A DNA stretch of 64,000 bases from Palleniella muris (GCF_004792655.1 NZ_SRZC01000016.1:1-64000), one strand, 5' to 3'; numbered from the stretch's first letter, positions 39,569-48,712 are shown. Notes: generated from the sequence alone by a model not told the origin. Numbers and translations: made by a program.

Positions 39569-41500
39569 TCATGCTTGTCGCTGCATGAGACTTTCTTTCA
39601 CTATCTTTGCCTTCGCCGGTCCTATCACTTCCGCGATGCTTTCGTAGTCCGCCTCCTTTATGCGCTTGACGGATTTGAAGGCTTTCAGCAGTGTTTCGGC
39701 GGTCTTCGGACCAATGCCCTTGATGTTGTCCAGTTCGCTTGCGAGGGCGTTCTTTGAGCGTTTGTCGCGGTGGAATGTTATGGCGAAGCGGTGAACCTCA
39801 TCCTGCAGCTGCGTGAGGACATGGAACAGTTCGCTGTCCGTCTTCAGCTGCACCGTGACAGGCTGCTGTGAGGCGTTCCTGCCCACATCCCTGAGGTAAA
39901 GAAGCTCGTTTGTGCGGTGCTTGTCGTCCTTTGCCAGACCCGCGATAGGTATGTCAAGGCGCAGCTCTCCCCATACCACCTCCGCCACGCAGTGCATCTG
40001 TCCTATGCCGCCGTCGCAGACGATGAGGTCGGGAAGAGACTGGTTGGCGAGCGTTGTCTCCACGCTTTTCGCCTGTTCGAGAGTGATTCTGTCGTCCGTT
40101 TCGAGGACAGAACGCAGTTCGTCAGCCGTCTTGCCGTATCTTCGGCGCACAATCTCCTGCATTGAGGCGTAGTCGTCGGGACCTTCGACTGTCTTGATGT
40201 TATACTTCCGATAGTCCTTTTTCGACGGTTTCATCTTCTTGAACACGACACAGCTTGCCACCGCATCGGAACCTGAAATATTTGAATTGTCAAACGCCTC
40301 GATACACATCGGCAGGGCAGGGAGAGCGAGTTTGTCGCGGAGTTCCTGCATAAGGCGTGTGGCACGCTGCTCGGGATTGAGTTTTTCCGACTGTTTCAGG
40401 CGGTCAACCTTATACTGGCGGCAGTTCATCCGCGATAGTTCGAGAAGGTGCGCCTTGTCGCCTCGCTGCGGCACAAAGAACTCTGTTCCGGGAATGTTCC
40501 ATTCCAACGGCTTCTCGACGATAATCTCCCGTGCCGTGGATTGGAACCGTTCGCGTATCTCAGGGATGGCTTCGACAAGGATTTCTTCCGCCGTCTCGCC
40601 CAGGCGGCGCTTGTATTCGAAGGTGAAACTCTGGTTTATCTGGCCGTTCGTGACATGGATGTAGTTGACATACGCATTGCCGTTGTCGTCATCAGGCAGA
40701 CAGGTGAACACGTCCACATTGGTCACTGTGTGGCTCACAACCTCACTTTTCGCGCAGAACTGCTCCACAAGGAAGTACTTTTCCTTCAGACGTTGCGCGT
40801 CCTCGAAGCGCATTTCCTCGGCAGCCTGCTGCATCTCGTCCCAAATCATGCGGAGGAGCTGGCGTGTGTTTCCTTTCAGAATCTCGCGTGCAGCCTGCAT
40901 GTTCGCCTGATAATCCTTCATGGACTGCTTGCCGATGCAGCAGCCCCCGCAGTTCTTTATGTGATACTCCAGGCACGGTCTGTATTTCCCACGCGCAATG
41001 TCCAACGGCTGGATGTTCATGCGGCAAGTGCGAGGGTGATAGAGTTTCTTTATGAAGTCGAGCACGGCATACATCGAACCGACATTGGCGTATGGGCCGA
41101 AAAACGTGCCGAAATTCTTGTTTATCTGCCTTGTCGGGAATATTCTCGGGAAATATTCGTTGGTTATGCAGATGCTGGGGTAGGTCTTTCCGTCCTTCAG
41201 GAGTATGTTGTAGCGCGGATTATACTTCTTGATGAGTGCGTTTTCCAACAGCAGTGCGTCGTCCTCTGTGTTCACCACGGTGTACGTAATGTCCGCAATC
41301 TTCGAGACAAGCACCTTTGTCTTGAATCTGTCCACCTCCTTATGGAAATAGGAAGAGACACGCCGCTTTAGGTTCTTTGCCTTGCCTACATAGATTATAG
41401 TGCCCTCAGCATCGTAATACTGATAGCTGCCCGGCTTTTCAGGCATGTTAAGCACTATGTTCTTCAAGCGTGCAATGCGCTCCTCATTATTCTCTTTCAT
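39569..41500 (-). CDS. uvrC: Excinuclease ABC subunit C
   Basis: A 643-residue nuclease that makes both incisions in UvrABC nucleotide excision repair. It has the GIY-YIG domain (GSYQYYDAEGTIIYVGKAKN, from about residue 21), a Cys cluster (CRMNIQPL, CLEYHIKNCGGCC), the UVR motif, the RNase H-like endonuclease (EAFDNSNISGSDAVASCVVF) and a C-terminal helix-hairpin-helix pair (NIKGIGPKTAETLL). It is slightly longer than E. coli UvrC. A parS site lies 14 bp upstream of the start codon. Confidence 0.97.
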   Translation of the reverse strand: MKENNEERIARLKNIVLNMPEKPGSYQYYDAEGTIIYVGKAKNLKRRVSSYFHKEVDRFKTKVLVSKIADITYTVVNTEDDALLLENALIKKYNPRYNILLKDGKTYPSICITNEYFPRIFPTRQINKNFGTFFGPYANVGSMYAVLDFIKKLYHPRTCRMNIQPLDIARGKYRPCLEYHIKNCGGCCIGKQSMKDYQANMQAAREILKGNTRQLLRMIWDEMQQAAEEMRFEDAQRLKEKYFLVEQFCAKSEVVSHTVTNVDVFTCLPDDDNGNAYVNYIHVTNGQINQSFTFEYKRRLGETAEEILVEAIPEIRERFQSTAREIIVEKPLEWNIPGTEFFVPQRGDKAHLLELSRMNCRQYKVDRLKQSEKLNPEQRATRLMQELRDKLALPALPMCIEAFDNSNISGSDAVASCVVFKKMKPSKKDYRKYNIKTVEGPDDYASMQEIVRRRYGKTADELRSVLETDDRITLEQAKSVETTLANQSLPDLIVCDGGIGQMHCVAEVVWGELRLDIPIAGLAKDDKHRTNELLYLRDVGRNASQQPVTVQLKTDSELFHVLTQLQDEVHRFAITFHRDKRSKNALASELDNIKGIGPKTAETLLKAFKSVKRIKEADYESIAEVIGPAKAKIVKESLMQRQA

Positions 41501-41513
41501 AAGGTTTTATGTG

Positions 41514-41529
41514 TGTTCCACGTGAAACA
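41514..41529. promoter_or_regulatory. parS site upstream of uvrC
   Basis: TGTTCCACGTGAAACA matches the bacterial parS consensus (TGTTNCACGTGAAACA) exactly. It is intergenic, between uvrC and a 9-bp repeat tract. Confidence 0.85.
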
Positions 41530-41557
41530 AGTTTATGGTTTTTGTGGGGAGTTTCTC

Positions 41558-41645
41558 GGACAATACTGACAAAATTGACAGAACTGCCAATGTTGACAAT
41601 AATGTCAGTACTGTCCGGATTGTCAATAATGGCAGTATTGTCCGA
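41558..41645. repeat. 9-bp repeat tract, tract 8
   Basis: About nine units with clear register: TGACAAAAT, TGACAGAAC, TGCCAATGT, TGACAATAA, TGTCAGTAC, TGTCCGGAT, TGTCAATAA, TGGCAGTAT, TGTCC. Confidence 0.9.
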
Positions 41646-41683
41646 AGAACTCCATTCAATCGTAATCTACGCTTACAACCCGG

Positions 41684-42214
41684 TTAAACAACCATCAGGG
41701 TGGTTATTTCCGTCCCTTCATCGAACATGTCGCGTCCATGGAGACCCTCAACGGTGAGTTCGATGATAAAGTTGATGTATATTTTCTTCGGGTTGAACTT
41801 CTTCACAAGGTCGTAAGCTGCGCGCATGCTGCCTCCTGTTGCAAGGAGGTCGTCATGGATAAGCACAACATCGTTTTCATCGATGGAACCTTTGTGAATC
41901 TCGATTGTGTCCTCGCCATATTCCTTTTCGTAAGACTCGCTGATTGTCTCTCCCGGGAGTTTTCCCGGTTTGCGGCAGAGGACGGCACCCGCACCGAGTT
42001 CCACGGCGGTGACGCCGGCAAGCATGAATCCTCGCGATTCTATGCCCACGACTTTCGTGATACCCTTGTCCTTGTAAAGTTCCACGATTTCATCGCGCAT
42101 GATTCGCAGGCATTCGGCGTTTTTGAACAGGGTGGTGACATCCTGGAATTGGATTCCCGGTTTTGGGAAGTCATGGATGACACGGAGATTTTCTAAGAGT
42201 TTTGGATTGTTCAT
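41684..42214 (-). CDS. apt: Adenine phosphoribosyltransferase
   Basis: A 176-residue purine-salvage enzyme converting adenine and PRPP to AMP. The PRPP-binding motif VVLIHDDLLATGGSMRAA (about 116-133) and the flexible-loop region (RKPGKLPGETISESYEKEYG) are complete. It lies between mnmG and uvrC, each gap being filled with repeats and a parS site. A long CA-rich leader precedes the ATG. Confidence 0.97.
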   Translation of the reverse strand: MNNPKLLENLRVIHDFPKPGIQFQDVTTLFKNAECLRIMRDEIVELYKDKGITKVVGIESRGFMLAGVTAVELGAGAVLCRKPGKLPGETISESYEKEYGEDTIEIHKGSIDENDVVLIHDDLLATGGSMRAAYDLVKKFNPKKIYINFIIELTVEGLHGRDMFDEGTEITTLMVV

Positions 42215-42215
42215 T

Positions 42216-42286
42216 GTTTATGGTTGTTGTTTATGGATTGTAGGTTGTTGGTTATGGGTTGTGGGTTAATGGTTGTGGATTAGGCT
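42216..42286 (-). repeat. CA-rich G-poor leader repeat upstream of apt
   Basis: On the minus strand the 70 bases before apt are built from AACCCAT/AACCCAC/AACAACC units and hold almost no G. The same sequence type precedes many start codons in the window. Confidence 0.75.
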
Positions 42287-42386
42287 GTTTTGTGGTTAAA
42301 AAAGCACGATTCCAACGAGGTTGTTCCACATAAGAGCAAAACTTGTTCCTCACTCCTTTTTTCGTTGAAACCGTGCATTTTATATA

Positions 42387-42402
42387 TGTTCCACGTGAAA
42401 CA
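42387..42402. promoter_or_regulatory. parS site abutting the mnmG stop codon
   Basis: TGTTCCACGTGAAACA, identical to the site at 41514-41529, ends at the base before the mnmG stop codon. Confidence 0.85.
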
Positions 42403-44379
42403 TTAGCGTCCCATGTACACTAACAGCACATTGATGTCCGAGGGTGACACTCCCGGTATGCGTGAAGCCTGTGCGAGAGTCTGTGGGAGGCGCGCCGAAA
42501 GTTTCTGCCTTGCCTCGGTCGAAAGGCTTTGCAGGGAATTGTAATCGAAGTTTCCAGGGATTTTGATGTCCTCAAGGCGGTGCATCTTTTCCGCATATTC
42601 CCGTTCCCGTCGGATATATCCGTCATACTTTACCATTACCTCTGTCGCCTCGATGATTTCGGATTTGAGGGAAGGGAGATGTTTCACGGATGATTCGATT
42701 GATTCGGATAATTCGAGTGATTCGATTGATTCGGGCAAAATACCATATTCGATGAGACCGTCGATTGTCACACCCGGGCGGGCAAGAAGGTCATCAAGGT
42801 GATAAGAGCCACGGAGAGGAGTTGAGCCGATTCGTTCGAGATAAGGATTTATTTTCTGCGGTTTCACCGTCGTGTTGTGCAGAATCTCCCGAAGAGTCTC
42901 TATGCCTTTCTCCTTTTCAAGCCAGCGGTTCATGCGGACGGAAGTAGCAAGTCCCGCGGAGTAGGATAGGGCAGTGAGCCGTCGGTCGGCATCATCCTGA
43001 CGGAGCAGTATGCGGTATTCCGCCCTGGAGGTGAACATACGGTACGGTTCATCGACACCCTTCATCACAAGATCATCGATGAGTACGCCGATATAAGCCT
43101 GGTCACGGTTGAGCACAACACCATCCTCGCCGCTGGCAAGGCGTGCCGCATTGAGACCCGCCATGAGCCCCTGACCCGCCGCCTCCTCGTAACCCGTCGT
43201 GCCGTTGACCTGTCCTGCGAAGAAAAGACCCTTGCAAAGTTTCGATTCGAGAGTATGCTTCAGCTGTGTAGGGTCGAAGAAATCGTACTCTATGGCATAG
43301 CCCGGACGGTAAACCCTCAAATCCCTGAACGCCGGAATCTCGCGGAGCGCGTCAATCTGCACCTCCATCGGCATGGACGAAGAGAATCCGTTAAGATACA
43401 TCTCGTTGGAGTCCGTCCCCTCAGGCTCGAGGAACAGCGGATGCGATGTGCGGTCAGGGAACGTCATAAGTTTCGTTTCCACCGACGGACAGTAGCGCGG
43501 TCCGATGGATTCTATCTGTCCGTTGTACAGCGGAGAGTCGGCAAGTCCCGAGAGAAGTCGTTCGTGGCAGCGGCTGTTCGTCTCCGTCGTCCAGCACGGC
43601 AGCACCGAACCGCCCGCGCAATTCCCGTCGGAAAGATAAGGCAGGGCAAAATTCCTGCGGTCGTCCGTGAACTGTCTCTCGAACGTTTCCGAGTCAAGGT
43701 AACTGAACATCCTGTCCGCCTGCTCGCCGTCCTGCCGCACCATGTCCTCATAATGCACGGAGCGCGCGTCGATGCGCACCGGCGTTCCCGTCTTCATTCG
43801 TGCCGACCTGATGCCGAGAGCGTTTATCGATTCTGTGAGATGTGCCGCCGCCGGTTCGGCGATTCTTCCCCCCGGAACCATCTTGCGTCCGATGTGCAGC
43901 AGACCGTTGAGGAATGTTCCGGCGGTGATGACCACCGCCTTTGCGCGGATTTCCACGCCCCAGATGGTCGTCACGCCGCAGACACAGCCGTTCTCCGTGA
44001 GCAGTCCGTCCACCTGGTCCTGCCAGATGTCGAGATTAGGCGTTATGTCCAGTTGGTGGCGCCATTCCCAGATGAACTTCCCACGGTCACACTGTGCGCG
44101 AGGGCTCCACATCGCCGGACCCTTCGAGCGGTTGAGCATGCGGAACTGTATTGCCGTCCTGTCCGTTACGATTCCCATCCTTCCGCCCAGCGCGTCCACC
44201 TCGCGGACAATCTGTCCCTTGGCGATTCCGCCCACGGCAGGGTTGCACGACATCTGTGCAATCTTGTTCATGTCCATCGTCACGAGGCAAGTCTTTGCGC
44301 CGAGACCCGCGCTTGCGCAAGCCGCCTCGCACCCTGCGTGTCCGGCTCCGACGACTATCACGTCATAGAAAAGTGTCAT
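42403..44379 (-). CDS. mnmG: tRNA uridine 5-carboxymethylaminomethyl modification enzyme MnmG (GidA)
   Basis: A 658-residue FAD enzyme that, with MnmE, modifies the wobble uridine of several tRNAs. The FAD motif VVGAGHAGCEAACASAGLG is at about 9-27, with GGIAKGQIVREVDALGG and the GTFLNGLLHIG segment following. Near the C-terminus, before MVKYDGYIRREREYA, lies an extra PESIESLELSESIES stretch. It is encoded by five in-frame copies of a 9-bp repeat and explains the length over E. coli MnmG (629). The product should still fold if the insertion is a surface loop. Its promoter is a minus-strand TACTTTTG at 44404-44411. Confidence 0.97.
   Translation of the reverse strand: MTLFYDVIVVGAGHAGCEAACASAGLGAKTCLVTMDMNKIAQMSCNPAVGGIAKGQIVREVDALGGRMGIVTDRTAIQFRMLNRSKGPAMWSPRAQCDRGKFIWEWRHQLDITPNLDIWQDQVDGLLTENGCVCGVTTIWGVEIRAKAVVITAGTFLNGLLHIGRKMVPGGRIAEPAAAHLTESINALGIRSARMKTGTPVRIDARSVHYEDMVRQDGEQADRMFSYLDSETFERQFTDDRRNFALPYLSDGNCAGGSVLPCWTTETNSRCHERLLSGLADSPLYNGQIESIGPRYCPSVETKLMTFPDRTSHPLFLEPEGTDSNEMYLNGFSSSMPMEVQIDALREIPAFRDLRVYRPGYAIEYDFFDPTQLKHTLESKLCKGLFFAGQVNGTTGYEEAAGQGLMAGLNAARLASGEDGVVLNRDQAYIGVLIDDLVMKGVDEPYRMFTSRAEYRILLRQDDADRRLTALSYSAGLATSVRMNRWLEKEKGIETLREILHNTTVKPQKINPYLERIGSTPLRGSYHLDDLLARPGVTIDGLIEYGILPESIESLELSESIESSVKHLPSLKSEIIEATEVMVKYDGYIRREREYAEKMHRLEDIKIPGNFDYNSLQSLSTEARQKLSARLPQTLAQASRIPGVSPSDINVLLVYMGR
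42691..42735. repeat. Five in-frame 9-bp repeats inside mnmG
   Basis: Units TGATTCGAT, TGATTCGGA, TAATTCGAG, TGATTCGAT and TGATTCGGG on the plus strand. They translate on the minus strand as a Ser/Glu/Ile-rich 15-residue stretch. Confidence 0.9.
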
Positions 44380-44403
44380 TGCGTAATTTTTTTTATTTTA
44401 CTG

Positions 44404-44473
44404 CAAAAGTAAGAAAATATTTTGAATTCTTTGGAAAATATTTTGATTAATCAACAATAATTATTAATTTTGC
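44404..44473. promoter_or_regulatory. Divergent promoters of mnmG and the fumarate reductase side
   Basis: Minus strand: TACTTTTG at 44404-44411 for mnmG. Plus strand: TAATTTTG at 44466-44473 with a TTTG about 20 bp upstream. The next plus-strand gene starts at 44920, so this transcript would have a leader of about 445 bp, unless a nearer promoter was missed. Confidence 0.6.
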
Positions 44474-44658
44474 AGAGGAAACCACGCACATACGCGTGTA
44501 CAATCTGACAGAGAGCGTCTCCGCGCGCCCTGTATGCCGTCGTGCCCGACCACGCGGGAGGCATCCCGTGGCGTGGAATTTTATGGGCTCAGGCGCGAAA
44601 AGCCGTGGGGCAAGGAAACGATGCCGGCGGCGGATTGTGGCGCAGGACTTTGCGAGGC

Positions 44659-44737
44659 GTTACCTTTTGCCATACGAAATGTTACCTTTCGCGTGGTAAA
44701 GCGTTACCTTTCACATAGTGAAGCGTTACCTTTTGGC
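44659..44737. repeat. 22-bp palindromic repeat family, cluster 4 (best preserved)
   Basis: Three and a half units in exact 22-bp register, each GTTACCTTT followed by a small palindrome, for example CTTTCACATAGTGAAG. Confidence 0.85.
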
Positions 44738-44775
44738 AAGGGGCGTGGGGTGCGAAGTGGCGTGGCTGATAAACC

Positions 44776-44862
44776 ATGATGCAACATGATGCGCCATGGT
44801 GAATCATGATGTAGCGCGATGTGGCATGATGTAACATGGTATCTCATGATGCAGCTTGACGA
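44776..44862. repeat. 10-bp repeat tract, tract 3
   Basis: Eight or nine consecutive units in register: CATGATGCAA, CATGATGCGC, CATGGTGAAT, CATGATGTAG, CGCGATGTGG, CATGATGTAA, CATGGTATCT, CATGATGCAG. The gene-free region 44380-44919 holds nothing else that I can support besides the promoters and the 22-bp repeats. Confidence 0.9.
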
Positions 44863-44919
44863 AAAACCTATCGGAACAAATTCAAAAACATAATTAATTC
44901 AATCAACATTCAAAAATCT

Positions 44920-45603
44920 ATGTGGTTATTAAACTCTCCAATCGGTAGAAAGGTAGTTATGTCCGTGACCGGCATCTGCCTTATCCTTTTCCTGACGTTC
45001 CACATGAGCATGAACGTAGTCGCGCTGTTCTCAGCAGAGGGCTACAACATGATCTGTGAGTTCCTTGGAGCCAACTGGTACGCCGTGGTTGCAACACTCG
45101 GTCTTGCCGGTCTGGCAGTGATTCACATTTTCTACGCTTTCTGGCTGACAATGCAGAACAAGAAGGCGCGCGGAAACAACGCCTACGAGGTGACAGAGAA
45201 GCCGGCAATGGTGGACTGGGCATCACAGAACATGCTCGTCCTCGGCCTTATCATCGTCCTCGGCATGGTGCTCCACCTCTACCACTTCTGGTGGAACATG
45301 ATGGCTGTAGAGCTCCTCGACCCTGCTGCTGCCATCTACGGCTGCGGTGCAGGCGTTCCGGGTCCTGCTGACGGCTATGCGTGGATAGAGCTCACATTCA
45401 AGAACCCTGTGTGGACAGTCCTCTACCTCGCTTGGTTTGCCGCAATCTGGTTCCACCTCACCCACGGTTTCTGGTCAGCAATGCAGACCCTCGGCATCAA
45501 CGGCAAGGTGTGGTTCAACCGCTGGAAGGTAATCGGCGTTGCCTACACCACAATCCTTATGCTCGGATTCGCCGTGGTGGCAATAGTGTTCACATTGAAA
45601 TAA
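44920..45603 (+). CDS. frdC: Fumarate reductase/succinate dehydrogenase cytochrome b subunit
   Basis: A 227-residue inner-membrane subunit with five hydrophobic helices that binds two hemes b and passes electrons between menaquinone and the iron-sulfur subunit. Conserved His residues lie in FLTFHMSMN, VIHIFYAFW, LHLYHFWW and FHLTHGFW. It is the Bacteroidetes single-anchor type and precedes the flavoprotein by 26 bp. In Bacteroidales the complex works mainly as fumarate reductase in anaerobic succinate formation. Confidence 0.93.
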   Translation: MWLLNSPIGRKVVMSVTGICLILFLTFHMSMNVVALFSAEGYNMICEFLGANWYAVVATLGLAGLAVIHIFYAFWLTMQNKKARGNNAYEVTEKPAMVDWASQNMLVLGLIIVLGMVLHLYHFWWNMMAVELLDPAAAIYGCGAGVPGPADGYAWIELTFKNPVWTVLYLAWFAAIWFHLTHGFWSAMQTLGINGKVWFNRWKVIGVAYTTILMLGFAVVAIVFTLK

Positions 45604-45629
45604 TCGAACCTTGAAGAAACAAGAAAACA

Positions 45630-47612
45630 ATGGCTAAGCAATTAAACTCAAGAATACCAGAAGGACCGGTAGCCGAGAAATGGACCAACTACAAGGCTCA
45701 TCAGCGCCTGGTCAACCCTAAGAACAAACTGAAGCTCGACGTCATCGTTGTCGGAACAGGTCTGGCAGGTGCCAGTGCTGCCGCATCACTCGGCGAGATG
45801 GGCTTCAACGTCTATAACTTCTGCATCCAGGACTCACCGCGCCGTGCGCACTCTATCGCAGCGCAGGGTGGTATCAATGCCGCTAAGAACTATCAGAACG
45901 ACGGTGACTCCGTCTATCGCCTGTTCTACGACACAGTGAAGGGCGGTGACTACCGTGCACGCGAGGCAAACGTCTATCGCCTTGCCGAGGTGTCCAATGA
46001 CATCATCGACCAGTGTGTAGCCCAGGGCGTTCCTTTCGCACGCGAGTACGGCGGTATGCTTGCAAACCGCTCTTTCGGTGGTGCGCAGGTTTCACGTACA
46101 TTCTATGCCAAGGGACAGACAGGCCAGCAGCTCCTCCTCGGTGCCTACTCTTCTCTCTCAAAGCAGGTTAACGACGGTAAGGTCCGTCTCTACACACGCT
46201 ACGAGATGGAGGATGTCGTAATCATCGACGGACGCGCTCGCGGTATCATTGCCAAGAACCTTGTCACAGGCAAGCTCGAGAGATTCTCAGCCAATGCCGT
46301 GGTAATCGCCACAGGTGGTTATGGCAACGCTTACTTCCTCTCCACAAACGCCATGGGCTGTAACTGCACGGCAGCCATCCAGTGCTACCGCAAGGGTGCG
46401 ATGATGGCAAACCCTTCATACGTGCAGATTCACCCTACATGTATCCCTGTACACGGCGACAACCAGTCAAAGCTGACCCTTATGTCAGAGTCTCTGCGTA
46501 ACGACGGCCGTATCTGGGTGCCTAAGAAGATAGAGGATGCGAAGGCTCTCCAGGCAGGCACAAAGCAGGGCTATGAGATTCCTGAGCAGGACCGCGACTA
46601 CTATCTCGAGCGCCGCTATCCGGCCTTCGGCAACCTCGTGCCACGTGACGTTGCCAGCCGTGCTGCCAAGGAGCGTTGCGACCACGGATTCGGTGTCAAC
46701 AACACAGGTCTCGCCGTGTTCCTCGACTTCTCCGAGTCTATCCAGCGCCTGGGTATCAATGAGATACGCCAGCGTTATGGCAACCTCTTCGACATGTACG
46801 AGGAAATCACCGACGTCAATCCGGGCGAGCTTGCACAGACTGTGGACGGCGTAGAGTACTATCATCCGATGATGATCTTCCCTGCCATACACTATACAAT
46901 GGGCGGTATCTGGGTTGACTACGAGCTCCAGACAACCATTCCGGGACTCTTCGCCATCGGCGAGTGCAACTTCTCCGACCACGGAGCAAACCGTCTCGGT
47001 GCGTCTGCCCTCATGCAGGGTCTTGCCGACGGCTATTTCGTTCTTCCTTATACAATCCAGAACTATCTCGCCGACCAGGCTATCTGGCCACGCCTCTCTA
47101 CCGAAATGCCTGAGTTTGAGGCTGCTGAGAAGGCTGTCGACGCAGAGCAGGAGCGTCTCCTCAACATCAAGGGCAAGCGTTCTGTGGACTCTCTCCACAA
47201 GGAACTCGGTCACATCATGTGGGAGCATGTCGGCATGGGACGCACAAAGAAGGGTCTCGAGGAAGGTCTGAAGATGCTCAAGGAGTTGCGTAAGGAGTTC
47301 AATACCAATCTGTTCGTGCCGGGAACAAAGGACGGTCTCAACGTTGAGCTTGACAAGGCTATCCACCTCCGTGACTTCATCCTTATGGGTGAGCTTGTCG
47401 CTTACGACGCCCTCCACCGTGAGGAGTCCTGTGGCGGACACTTCCGTGAGGAGCACCAGACAGAGGAAGGTGAGGCAAAGCGTGACGACGAGAACTTCTT
47501 CTATGTCGGCTGCTGGGAGTACCGGAACAACGACGAGACAGCTCCCGAACTCTCAAAAGAGCCTCTCGAGTACGAGATAATAAAGGTACAGACACGTAAC
47601 TACAAGAATTAA
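45630..47612 (+). CDS. frdA: Fumarate reductase/succinate dehydrogenase flavoprotein subunit
   Basis: A 660-residue catalytic subunit reducing fumarate to succinate. The FAD-binding [19 protein letters not shown] (about 36-54), the covalent-FAD histidine region ([17 protein letters not shown]), the active-site HPT and HGANRLG motifs and a C-terminal Cys/His segment ([19 protein letters not shown]) are intact. The size suits the menaquinone-dependent Bacteroidetes/Wolinella type. An unusual long inverted repeat separates it from the iron-sulfur gene. Confidence 0.96.
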   Translation: MAKQLNSRIPEGPVAEKWTNYKAHQRLVNPKNKLKLDVIVVGTGLAGASAAASLGEMGFNVYNFCIQDSPRRAHSIAAQGGINAAKNYQNDGDSVYRLFYDTVKGGDYRAREANVYRLAEVSNDIIDQCVAQGVPFAREYGGMLANRSFGGAQVSRTFYAKGQTGQQLLLGAYSSLSKQVNDGKVRLYTRYEMEDVVIIDGRARGIIAKNLVTGKLERFSANAVVIATGGYGNAYFLSTNAMGCNCTAAIQCYRKGAMMANPSYVQIHPTCIPVHGDNQSKLTLMSESLRNDGRIWVPKKIEDAKALQAGTKQGYEIPEQDRDYYLERRYPAFGNLVPRDVASRAAKERCDHGFGVNNTGLAVFLDFSESIQRLGINEIRQRYGNLFDMYEEITDVNPGELAQTVDGVEYYHPMMIFPAIHYTMGGIWVDYELQTTIPGLFAIGECNFSDHGANRLGASALMQGLADGYFVLPYTIQNYLADQAIWPRLSTEMPEFEAAEKAVDAEQERLLNIKGKRSVDSLHKELGHIMWEHVGMGRTKKGLEEGLKMLKELRKEFNTNLFVPGTKDGLNVELDKAIHLRDFILMGELVAYDALHREESCGGHFREEHQTEEGEAKRDDENFFYVGCWEYRNNDETAPELSKEPLEYEIIKVQTRNYKN

Positions 47613-47626
47613 TAATCTCAGGGTGA

Positions 47627-47739
47627 GAGTTTTTTTCTGATGCTACATGATGAATCATGGTTAATCATGATGCAACATGACTTCATGACAGAACATGTCG
47701 AACCATGATTCATCATGTTGCATCAGAGAAAAAAAACTC
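47627..47739. repeat. Long inverted repeat with 10-bp units between frdA and frdB
   Basis: Two arms of about 37 bp (47627-47662 and 47701-47739) are near-perfect complements and include GAGTTTTTTTCTGATGC and ACATGATGAATCATGGTT. The loop holds further CATGA units (tract 4). The transcript could fold into a very stable stem inside a conserved operon. Confidence 0.85.
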
Positions 47740-47763
47740 CCAACCCACAACCTTAGAATAACA

Positions 47764-48522
47764 ATGGCAAAGAATATAACTGTAACAGTAAAATTCTGGA
47801 AGCAGAACGGTCCAAAGGACCAGGGACACTTCGAAGAGCAGCTGATGAAGAATGTGCCGGACGACACATCATTCCTCGAGATGCTCGACATGATGAACGA
47901 ACAGCTCATCAATGACGGCAAGGAACCATTCGTATTCGACCACGACTGCCGTGAGGGTATCTGCGGCATGTGCTCACTCTACATCAACGGCACACCGCAC
48001 GGAAAGACAGAGCGCGGAGCAACAACATGCCAGCTCTACATGCGTAAGTTCAACGACGGTGACGTAATCACCGTAGAGCCTTGGCGCTCGGCAGGCTTCC
48101 CTGTAATCAAGGACTGTATGGTGGACCGCAACGCCTTCGACAAGATTATCCAGGCAGGTGGCTACACATCTATCCGCACGGGACAGGCTCAGGACGCCAA
48201 CTCTATCCTTATCCCTAAGCAGGACGCTGACGAGGCAATGGACTGCGCCACATGTATCGGCTGCGGTGCTTGTGTCGCTGCCTGCAAGAACGGCTCGGCA
48301 ATGCTCTTCGTGTCCTCTAAGGTGAGCCAGCTCGCCCTCCTCCCACAGGGACGCCCTGAGGCAGCAAAGCGCGCAAAGGCAATGGTGATGAAGATGGAGG
48401 AGCTCGGCTTCGGCAACTGTACAAACACTCGTGCCTGCGAGGCTGTTTGTCCTAAGAACGAGTCCATCGCCAACATCGCACGCCTGAACCGTGAGTTCAT
48501 CAAGGCAAAACTCGCTGACTAA
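47764..48522 (+). CDS. frdB: Fumarate reductase/succinate dehydrogenase iron-sulfur subunit
   Basis: A 252-residue electron-transfer subunit. The [2Fe-2S] ligands are in CREGICGMCSLYINGTPHG...C, and the second cluster domain has CATCIGCGACVAACKNGSA and CTNTRACEAVCPKN for the [4Fe-4S] and [3Fe-4S] centres. I chose ATG 47764 (MAKNITVTVKFW); an in-frame ATG at 47695 would run through the inverted repeat. A hairpin terminator follows. Confidence 0.96.
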   Translation: MAKNITVTVKFWKQNGPKDQGHFEEQLMKNVPDDTSFLEMLDMMNEQLINDGKEPFVFDHDCREGICGMCSLYINGTPHGKTERGATTCQLYMRKFNDGDVITVEPWRSAGFPVIKDCMVDRNAFDKIIQAGGYTSIRTGQAQDANSILIPKQDADEAMDCATCIGCGACVAACKNGSAMLFVSSKVSQLALLPQGRPEAAKRAKAMVMKMEELGFGNCTNTRACEAVCPKNESIANIARLNREFIKAKLAD

Positions 48523-48553
48523 TCCCATGAAGGGAACAACTCTATAACTACCG

Positions 48554-48580
48554 ACCGCCCGTGACGACAGTCCGGGCGGT
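48554..48580 (+). terminator. Terminator of the fumarate reductase operon
   Basis: ACCGCCCG (48554-48561) and CGGGCGGT (48573-48580), then TGTTGTTTTC. Confidence 0.8.
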
Positions 48581-48587
48581 TGTTGTT

Positions 48588-48700
48588 TTCTGTCAGTGTT
48601 GTCAATGTCAATACTGTCAATCTTGTCAGAACTGTCAATACTGACACCACTGTTCCCGGTCAATACTGACACTATTGTCATTACTGACAGTACTGACTTT
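48588..48700. repeat. 9-bp repeat tract, tract 9
   Basis: About twelve units (TGTCAATAC, TGTCAATCT, TGTCAGAAC, TGACACTAT, TGTCATTAC, TGACAGTAC and others) between the terminator and the transporter gene. An open frame runs through it and would encode a Ser/Ile/Leu repeat, but it is not the start of the transporter. Confidence 0.88.
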
Positions 48701-48712
48701 CAAAAATCACTC

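Noticed and set aside
41558..41645. Regular repeats considered as a CRISPR array
   Set aside because: Units are 8-22 bp and contiguous with no unique spacers, and no cas genes are present.
44496..44779. Two overlapping short ORFs between mnmG and frdC
   Set aside because: Arg/Pro-rich frames that run into the 22-bp repeats; no gene character.
48596..48712. N-terminal extension of the BASS-like transporter
   Set aside because: The residues are a Ser/Ile/Leu repeat translated from the 9-bp tract; MNHLRSFKLPIAM is the natural start.
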